DNA of 64,000 bases from Notamacropus eugenii (taxonomy: Eukaryota > Chordata > Mammalia > Diprotodontia > Macropodidae). Both the position numbers and the translations under genes were made by a program. The stretch is taken from assembly GCF_028372415.1 (NCBI RefSeq), contig NC_092875.1, positions 228,445,136 through 228,509,135 of the forward strand, read 5' to 3'. How positions within the stretch are numbered: position 1 is the stretch's first letter; every line of letters starts with the position of its first letter. Below the pieces are notes generated by a model, which saw nothing but the letters and a program-made list of their open reading frames with translations, had not been told where the DNA came from and did not search any database. Below are positions 59,001-64,000 of the stretch, one piece after another.

Positions 59001-59846
59001 TTGCCTGGGGACTTGTCTTGAGTCAGCCAGTATGTGTCAGAGAGAGGGAGTTAAACTCAGGTCTGTCCAAGTCCTGGACTAGGTTTCTATCTGTTCTATC
59101 ACTGTAAAATTATTGCTATGTAATACACAAAATTTATTTTAGGAAACTAAAAGGTTTATTAGATGCACAAAAATTTGATTGAAGACTAGGAATGTGTGTA
59201 GTGTTCATATGGAATATGCACATGTAGCTTACTCATGGCAATTCTAAATGATAGTGGCATTGTTTAATTATATAAAAGAAGAGACGTGTTTAATGGAATT
59301 TGGAGTCTAGAAAAATCTGAATTGGAAGACTCCCTCAGACCTTACTGATTCTGTGACTTTGGGCAAGGTCATTCACTTCTGTGAGCCTCAGTTCCCTCAT
59401 CTGCAAAAATTCCTGCATTAATTCCTGTAATAGCTAACTCAAAGTGGAAAAGCTCAAATGAGAAAATGTATGCAAAGTGCTTTGTTAAACCTTAAAGTAG
59501 TACATTTATTCTAGTGATTTCTTCATTGACACACTTTATATTTGTAATCTGACTTTTTTGCAGCATGCAGTTGCCTTCACTAATCTATCCTATATTTACT
59601 CCTTCTTTTAAGATTGCAACACCTGCCAGATACACTGTGACTTTGGGAGGAACATCTATTACTCTCAAGTATCTTCGTAGCCATGGCTACATGTCAACGC
59701 CACCTCCAGTTAAAGAGTACTTCCAGGACAGAATGGAGGAAACAAAGGAGCTTATTACAGAAAAAATGGAAGAAACAAAAGATAGACTCACAGAAAAACT
59801 ACACGAAACCAAAGAAAAAGTTTCATTTAAGAAAAAAGTGGAGTAG
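49557..59846 (+). CDS. FAM210A: FAM210A, mitochondrial DUF1279 membrane protein (complete coding sequence, three exons)
   Basis: The coding sequence joins 49557-50002, 56240-56351 and 59613-59846 and encodes 263 residues, close to the roughly 270 of human FAM210A. Residues 1 to about 95 form a basic, serine-rich mitochondrial presequence region beginning MQWNLIRTMSQLANRT. Residues about 115-210 are the DUF1279 domain, with a membrane helix around MIPVHIVTSGLWFGTFYYAAL (about 128-148). The C-terminus (227-259) is a charged helix of three 11-residue repeats. Splice phases agree (2, then 0) and all junctions follow GT-AG. The family is linked in the literature to mitochondrial translation and to bone and muscle maintenance; its molecular activity is not settled. 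I see no disabling change. The gene is divergent from RNMT, as in other mammals. Confidence 0.94.
50190..50310 (+). repeat. MIR/THER1-type SINE, partial
   Basis: AGCATGGTACATTGGAAAGCC and TTTACAAATTACGTGACTTTTTCTGAG are MIR blocks. Confidence 0.6.
50680..50840 (-). repeat. Antisense MIR-family SINE
   Basis: TTATAAATAAGGAAACTAAGGCC, TTAGTGACAGCAACAGGATTAGAGCCC and ATTGTTCTTTCCAATAGGCAG are antisense MIR blocks. Confidence 0.65.
51330..51690 (-). mobile_element. L1 LINE 3' region, antisense
   Basis: TTCTACAATCACTACCATATAACTTAG, GATCTACACATACATTCCTG and TGATTGAATTCCATAGTTC are the antisense of the marsupial L1 3' UTR. Confidence 0.7.
51700..51890 (-). repeat. Old interspersed repeat interrupted by a short hAT MITE
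   Basis: TTATTAAGTGCTTCCTATGTGCTAGG is broken and resumes as GCTAGGCACTGTGTCAAGTG. Between lies a short palindromic piece, GGGTAGGGAACAGGCCACATG to GCAGGTTCCCCCATCCCTG, with a GCTAGGC repeat on both sides, related to the MITE at 6275. Confidence 0.65.
52110..54370. other. FAM210A intron, mostly no recognised feature
   Basis: A MIR-like tail (GGTTGGATTAGATGACCTCTAAGG) lies at 52440-52510. Nothing else is called. Confidence 0.45.
54375..54640 (-). repeat. Marsupial tRNA-derived SINE, antisense, nearly complete
   Basis: From the left: GTTGTTCGGTCATGTCCAAC, TGGGGTTTTCTTGGCAAAAATGC, CATTTTACAGATGAGGAACTG, GAACTCAGGTCTTCCTGATTCC and CACTGTACCACCTAACTGCC. That is the antisense of the SINE at 30627. 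A second head fragment (54650-54700) follows directly in the same orientation. Confidence 0.8.
54710..56230. other. FAM210A intron, no recognised feature
   Basis: AT-rich intron before exon 56240. No gene or RNA is seen. Confidence 0.45.
56240..56351 (+). CDS. FAM210A: FAM210A coding exon 2 (exon 3 of the gene)
   Basis: This 112-nt exon has an acceptor TTATTAG (AG at 56238-56239) and a donor GTGGGT (GT at 56352-56353). It completes lysine 149 and encodes residues to 186, including GVNVIPFLEHIGLPDSIVDI and SGNALTAYALFK, all within DUF1279. No disabling change is seen. Confidence 0.94.
56656..56970 (-). repeat. tRNA-derived SINE with RTE-type tail, antisense
   Basis: From the right the head is GGGGCAGCTAGGTGGTGCAG in complement, then the core TGACTTGCCCAAGGTCACAC and the RTE-like tail TTGCCAAAGACGACCATGCC. 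It is nearly complete and inverted relative to the next copy. Confidence 0.8.
57085..57155 (+). repeat. L1 ORF2 fragment
   Basis: GAAAGCCACCTAGTCTGGATGGATTTAC corresponds to the KATGLDGFT-type block of L1 reverse transcriptase. It lies between the two SINE arms. Confidence 0.55.
57167..57388 (+). repeat. tRNA-derived SINE with RTE-type tail, sense, head missing
   Basis: It begins at CACTTGACACTCACTAGC, so it lacks the tRNA head, and ends TGGCGTGGTCTTCTTCGGCAAC. Over 222 nt it is the inverted complement of 56669-56890. Confidence 0.85.
57530..58330 (-). mobile_element. L1 LINE 3' half, antisense, decayed
   Basis: TCATAATCCATCATATTCAAATATG, AGTTGATGGGTAACCACTTG, TGGTAGTGGTATTGCTGAC and TTCATAACTTCACCAGCAATGC are antisense L1 blocks, in the same order as at 61800-62600. 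Confidence 0.7.
58885..59110 (-). repeat. Antisense MIR-family SINE
   Basis: GCTAGAAGAGACATGAAGCC, TGTCTTGAGTCAGCCAGTATG and GTTAAACTCAGGTCTGTCC are antisense MIR blocks. Confidence 0.6.
59275..59510 (+). repeat. MIR/THER1-type SINE just upstream of the last FAM210A exon
   Basis: GACTTTGGGCAAGGTCATTCAC, CCTCAGTTCCCTCATCTGC and TATGCAAAGTGCTTTGTTAAACC are MIR core and tail blocks. Confidence 0.75.
59613..59846 (+). CDS. FAM210A: FAM210A last coding exon: end of DUF1279 and 11-mer repeat tail
   Basis: The acceptor is TTTTAAG (AG at 59611-59612); an ATG-led reading from 59565 would run through intron and is not used. The exon encodes 77 residues, starting IATPARYTVTLGGTSITLKY and stopping at TAG 59844-59846. 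Residues 227-259 comprise MEETKELITEK, MEETKDRLTEK and LHETKEKVSFK, an amphipathic helix pattern. A MIR/THER1 copy ends about 100 nt upstream of the acceptor. Confidence 0.94.
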   Translation: MATPARYTVTLGGTSITLKYLRSHGYMSTPPPVKEYFQDRMEETKELITEKMEETKDRLTEKLHETKEKVSFKKKVE

Positions 59847-61490
59847 AGAATCTTGTGTGCCAAGCCACAGAAAAGTCATGCACTTTAAAAATGTCGGGAA
59901 ACTGTGGACAAAGACACATTTTCCTAATTATATCTTTGGTTGGCAGTCTTGAAATACTAGTACTCCAAGGGTTAAAGAACTCAGAAAATCTTTTTAAAGT
60001 TAAATGTCACTAGAAAATCAGTGTTTCATGAAAAAAAATGAACCCAGTGTAATAATTTCATACCAGCAGCAGCATAAGGTAATGGTTGTTGTTTTATGTC
60101 ATGATGATTTTTCAGGTATCTTTCTTGCTCATTTTACTGCCTGCTGTAATGATAACAGACTAAGCAGTTAACTACTTGTGTAAAAAATTTTTCTCATGAA
60201 AAGGATGGTTCTTTTGGGATCATGATCTTCATGTAATCCATCAGTTACACTTTTAACCATAATCAGTTCTCAACATGGAGAGCTCTTAGGACCATTGTTG
60301 CTAGTGGGTAAGTGTATATTTTAATTGTCTCTCAAAATCTCAGAAGTCTTTTACTATTAAAAAGAAAAAATAACAAAACAAGGCTGTCCTAATAACCATC
60401 TACCAGTTAAAATTTTAATTTTATATGAAGTTGAATTAAAATTGAGACTGTATATGTGATAAAAGTGAGATGTACTGATTATATATAAATGACTAAACAA
60501 ATTGACATTTTAAAAATAGTTTTGCCTAAAATCTGTGTGTCAAATTTTTCAAAGTAAGTACATGTGTCTATAGTTCCTTTTTAGAGATTTAACTTGGTTG
60601 CTGTCACCTAGGGCATAAAATTTTCCTTTAAATTCATTTTTGTCTTCATCAACTAACTTCTCAGTAAAAATGAAAATAATTTCACTTGCTGGTAAGCTTG
60701 CTACTGAAATTATATACTGATAAATTGTGCCTCATGTTTGTGATTCTTCGTTGAGTAAGTTAGAAGAGTGGAGAAAGTGACTTTAGAATCAGTGGGCACC
60801 CTTACACACATTGATTAAAACTTGTTCTATTTTAGCATGCAAATGCTTCTGCTATCCCTATTAAGATACAGTGTTAATGTTCATTTTCTTATTAAGTAAA
60901 TTCAATAATCATAGCTTGCCCCTTTTAGGGAGAAATTTCTGAGTGGAACATTATACTTGAAATTTTCTTCAAAGGATTGTGCCATTCGTGTTGTCTTCAG
61001 TGGCAGTGACTGGAGGAGAAGTCAGCCATTATGAATTATTTGTCATGGTGGGTGTGGGTATGCCTCCTTTGCACAGTTAATAATTGGCTTCAGTTCTGTG
61101 TATTTTTTAAATTGATTTTTGGAGAAGGATGTTGGTATCTGTTTATGTCATATTTATACACCATACTTGATAGGACAGTAGAATTTGAATAGTTAAAAAT
61201 ATTATCCCTTTTTCATGCCACTGACCATTATTCCTATTTATGTCCACTTAATTAGAATATTTCAGCTTCACTGCAGGCTCATTGGCAAAATTGAACCTGA
61301 AGGAATTATATTCATTAGCCTAGTCATTGTATTAGAACATTTTATAAATTAATATCCCATAAACTTCCTATGAGTATTGCAGTAAGAAGACGTCTTTCTT
61401 ATTCTGAAATGCAGAGGCTTTGAGTAATCGTTTCTGCTGGTATAGAAAAGTTTTTTTTTTTTATAGTTTAATATAATATTTCAAAATGGC
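59847..61490 (+). other. FAM210A: FAM210A 3' UTR (end uncertain)
   Basis: The stretch after the stop is AT-rich and largely free of recognisable repeats until an antisense L1 begins near 61500, which suggests it is mostly 3' UTR. Candidate poly(A) signals are ATTAAA variants near 60354, 60436 and 60830. I cannot choose the cleavage site. No open reading frame of note is present. Confidence 0.45.
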
Positions 61491-61499
61491 AAAGAACAC

Positions 61500-62790
61500 T
61501 TTTTTTTAAGTTTTATTTTTGATTAATCAACTCCCTTTTCATCTCTCTCCCAAATGAAAAACAAAACAAAAATCCTTGTAACAAAATGCTTGGTCAATAA
61601 GACCAAATTCATTATCCAAAACAAGTGCCTTATTTTGTGTCATAACTTCTTTACCTCTTTGTCAGGAAGTAGATGAAATGCTTCATCATTGGTTCTCTGG
61701 AATCATGGTTAGAGGTTTCAAGTCTTTGAAAGTTATTTATCTTTAAAACGTTGTTTTAGTATAAATTTCTCTGGTTCTGCTCGCTTCACTCAGTATCAGC
61801 TATTACAGAGCTTCCCAAGCTTCTCTGAAATCCTTTCTTTTGTTATTTCTTAAAAGTGCAGTAGTAGTCCATTACATTCATATACCATGATTTATTCAAC
61901 TATTTTCTAGTTGATGGACCCCTGCCTTAGTTTCCAGTTCTTTACCCCCTACCAAAAGAGCTACTATAATATTTTTGTACCTATGGTCAGTCAGTCATCA
62001 GGCATTTATTAAGCAGTTATTTACCAGCTTCACTGGGCTAGGTATTGGGGATACAAATACAAAAAATAAAGCAAGTGTTACTCAAAATAAGCTTATAAAA
62101 TGTAAGAGATGAGTACGTGTAATATATTTATGTGTGTGTTTAAATACATGTGCTTATACACATGTTTATAAACACATCATAAAGTTAATGAGGAGACAAT
62201 ACACAGAACTTAAATACATGTGAGGGAATAATCAGAAAAGACTTCATACAGAAACTGGTGCCTAATCTGCATCTTTAAATGAAAGGAGGGACTCTATGAA
62301 GCAGAGATAAGGATGGGGTGGATTCCAGGTGTGGGAGACATATATATATTTATATAGTACAAAAGGGTAGTGTTGCTAGTGGGGAACAGAAAGAAGGTCA
62401 ATTCACAATGTATCTAGTGAAGTTTTATAGGTAGTGTGATATCTCTGGGTCAAAAGATTTGCACTAATTAAAGACCTAGGGGGAAGGGGGGGAGAGGGGA
62501 GTTTCAAATTGCCTTCCAGAATGGTTGAAATAATTTAGAGCTTTACAAACAGTACATTAATGTGCCTGTTTTCTCAGAGCCCCTCCAGCATTTGTCGTTT
62601 TTTTTTTTATATCTATTACATTGTGACGGGCGTTGAACCTTAGAGCTTCTTAAATTTTCATTTCCCTAATTTTTAGAGAGTGATTTGAAGCACTTTTTTT
62701 CTTATGACTATTGAGAGCTTGGATTTCTTCCTTCAAAAAGTACTCGATCATATCCTTTGACCATTTATCAGATAGGGAATGGATAAAAGG
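61500..62790 (-). mobile_element. L1 LINE 3' part, antisense, split by another repeat
   Basis: The left part (61500-61980) has CCAAATGAAAAACAAAACAAAAATCC, TTCTGCTCGCTTCACTCAG and TATACCATGATTTATTCAAC. The right part (62440-62790) has GATATCTCTGGGTCAAAAGA, CCTTCCAGAATGGTTG and CTTTGACCATTTATCAG. Between them (61985-62435) lies an old repeat beginning GTCATCAGGCATTTATTAAGCAG. Order is correct for an antisense L1. Confidence 0.72.
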
Positions 62791-62799
62791 GTATTTTTA

Positions 62800-63750
62800 A
62801 AAACTGAAATATAAATAGTATTTTTTTCAGCGTTACAAGTAAGCTTAAATTGAGCACAATTTTCTCCAGAAGAATTCTAACATTTTCTACAGGAGAAAGA
62901 TTAATTGATTGTTTATTTATGCACCCATTAGACCATTTAGTCTTAGCTTTAAGATTATATTCTGCATGTATTTAATGTGTCATATAGACCCCTATATCCT
63001 CTTTTCTAAGTCTCTTTGTTTTCACATTATGTAACATACTATATTGTGTATCCCTTCTTTTTTCAATGGAAAAACTATTAATTCTTCATCTTTGGAAGTT
63101 TAAGCAATGTTTCCAATGTCATTTCATTTATTACTCTGAAAATATCAGAATTTCCTTTTCCTGAGACCTGTCCTGTATTTAATCCACTAGACTGGTTTTT
63201 TGTTTTTTTTGTAGACTTACAAGTTTTGCAGTTTTCTAAAGTATAAAATGAAATACTGAATTTAGTTGCTATGAAATTGTCTCATAAAAATTCTAAATGT
63301 GTGAGAAGTACTGTTATTGCTTGGCATCAGAAATTATGTAGGGATACTGTTAAGTAACAGGAGAAGAATGTAGTCCAGATTACAAATAAAATAGGACATC
63401 TGTAGCATATTAAATTTGAAATATTGATAGACAAAATGGCTAACATACTACAATGAAATACTCCTGTGTGTCCAGTGTAGTGAAACGCACAGTAAAACCT
63501 CATCATGTTCCTCAACTAATTTGGAATTCCTATTAGCTTGTCTGTGTACGATATCTATGAGAAATCAGGCAAAGGGATTTTTCATGCCTGAGATCAGAAT
63601 TCCCACATTCAACTAAATTGACTGAAGCAACGGAAAAGCAACCGCAATTTGCTTTTTGTACTGTTGGTAGGAAAAGGGTTTGCTCAGCAAATTAGTAATG
63701 GGGGGAAAAGAAAGATCGAGAAAACTTTTTAGTCTATTGTTGAAGTGAAA
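62800..63750. other. Downstream region, no recognised feature
   Basis: AT-rich; no gene or named repeat was recognised. Confidence 0.4.
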
Positions 63751-63758
63751 ACAAGGCT

Positions 63759-64000
63759 GCTAGGCATGATAGCATAGGTCTGTAATCCTTGCGTCTGAAG
63801 AAGGCCTAAGACTGGTATATTTCCTGAGTGTAGCAGTTCTAAGCAGCAGTAACGCTCAAGCCAAATGAGTGTCTGCATTCTCTGGCACAAATATGGTTAG
63901 CCCCAGGATTGGAGGGTCACCAGGCTACCAAATAGAGGAGTAGTATGGAGGTGAAGTCTGGCCCATTTGGAAAAACAGAATAAAGCTTTTTTACCACTCA
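63759..64000 (+). ncRNA. 7SL (SRP) RNA pseudogene, cut by the window edge
   Basis: GCTAGGCATGATAGCATAGGTCTGTAATCC aligns with the 5' domain of 7SL RNA. GAGTGTCTGCATTCTCTGGCACAAATATGGTTAG, then GGGTCACCAGGCTACCAAATAGAGGAGTAG, then GAAGTCTGGCCCATTTGG, align in order with the S domain. The similarity is clear but diverged, with substitutions in conserved positions and a shortened middle. 7SL is the RNA of the signal recognition particle; this copy is probably a retropseudogene and not expressed. Its 3' end lies beyond the window. Confidence 0.72.

Noticed and set aside
59683-59952. Alternative 89-codon frame over the last FAM210A exon
   Set aside because: It is the +1 shadow of the FAM210A frame, whose protein is recognised and phase-consistent.

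Overview
The window is eukaryotic and mammalian. Its repeat content points to a marsupial: half-L1 (HAL1) elements and L1s with the 5' motif GGAGCCAAGATGG, tRNA-derived SINEs with RTE-type 3' tails, RTE LINEs, and dense MIR/THER1 and L2. I cannot name the species. Most of the sequence is intron and transposon debris. Real coding sequence is limited to five exons of two genes.

The two genes are transcribed divergently from one CpG island (about 26.25-28.08 kb). RNMT, the mRNA cap guanine-N7 methyltransferase, runs leftward on the minus strand. A probable untranslated first exon ends at 27083, the first coding exon is 9810-10262 (ATG at 10217), the next is 592-727, and the rest lies off the left edge. 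FAM210A, a mitochondrial DUF1279 membrane protein, runs rightward. Its first exon is in the island, and its three coding exons (49557-50002, 56240-56351, 59613-59846) give a complete 263-residue protein followed by a 3' UTR. The shared promoter shows ETS, NRF1, ZNF143/Staf and CRE-like motifs, an arrangement typical of divergent housekeeping promoters.

RNMT introns (0.7-27 kb) hold the most structured repeats. These are a HAL1 on the minus strand (1.55-4.47 kb); a hAT-type MITE with a perfect 8-bp target duplication split by a HAL1 that is itself split by a solo LTR (6.27-9.67 kb); an L1 with a large internal deletion split by another LTR (10.3-14.16 kb); a betaretrovirus-like provirus with paired LTRs and a 6-bp duplication that lacks pol (14.8-17.73 kb); a short HAL1 with a 16-bp duplication inside an L2 (18.3-20.1 kb); and an RTE LINE (21.7-23 kb).

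The FAM210A introns hold MIR/THER1, L2, CR1-like and RTE LINE fragments, a minus-strand solo LTR inside an L2, L1 3' ends, and an inverted SINE pair. A 7SL RNA pseudogene runs off the right edge.

I found no new gene system. The most unusual observations are two local 'copied-in' segments that normal retrotransposition does not explain (51 nt at 8226-8276, and about 127 nt at 20438-20564 flanked by 65-nt direct repeats), the three-layer nested insertion, and the inverted SINE pair in FAM210A.
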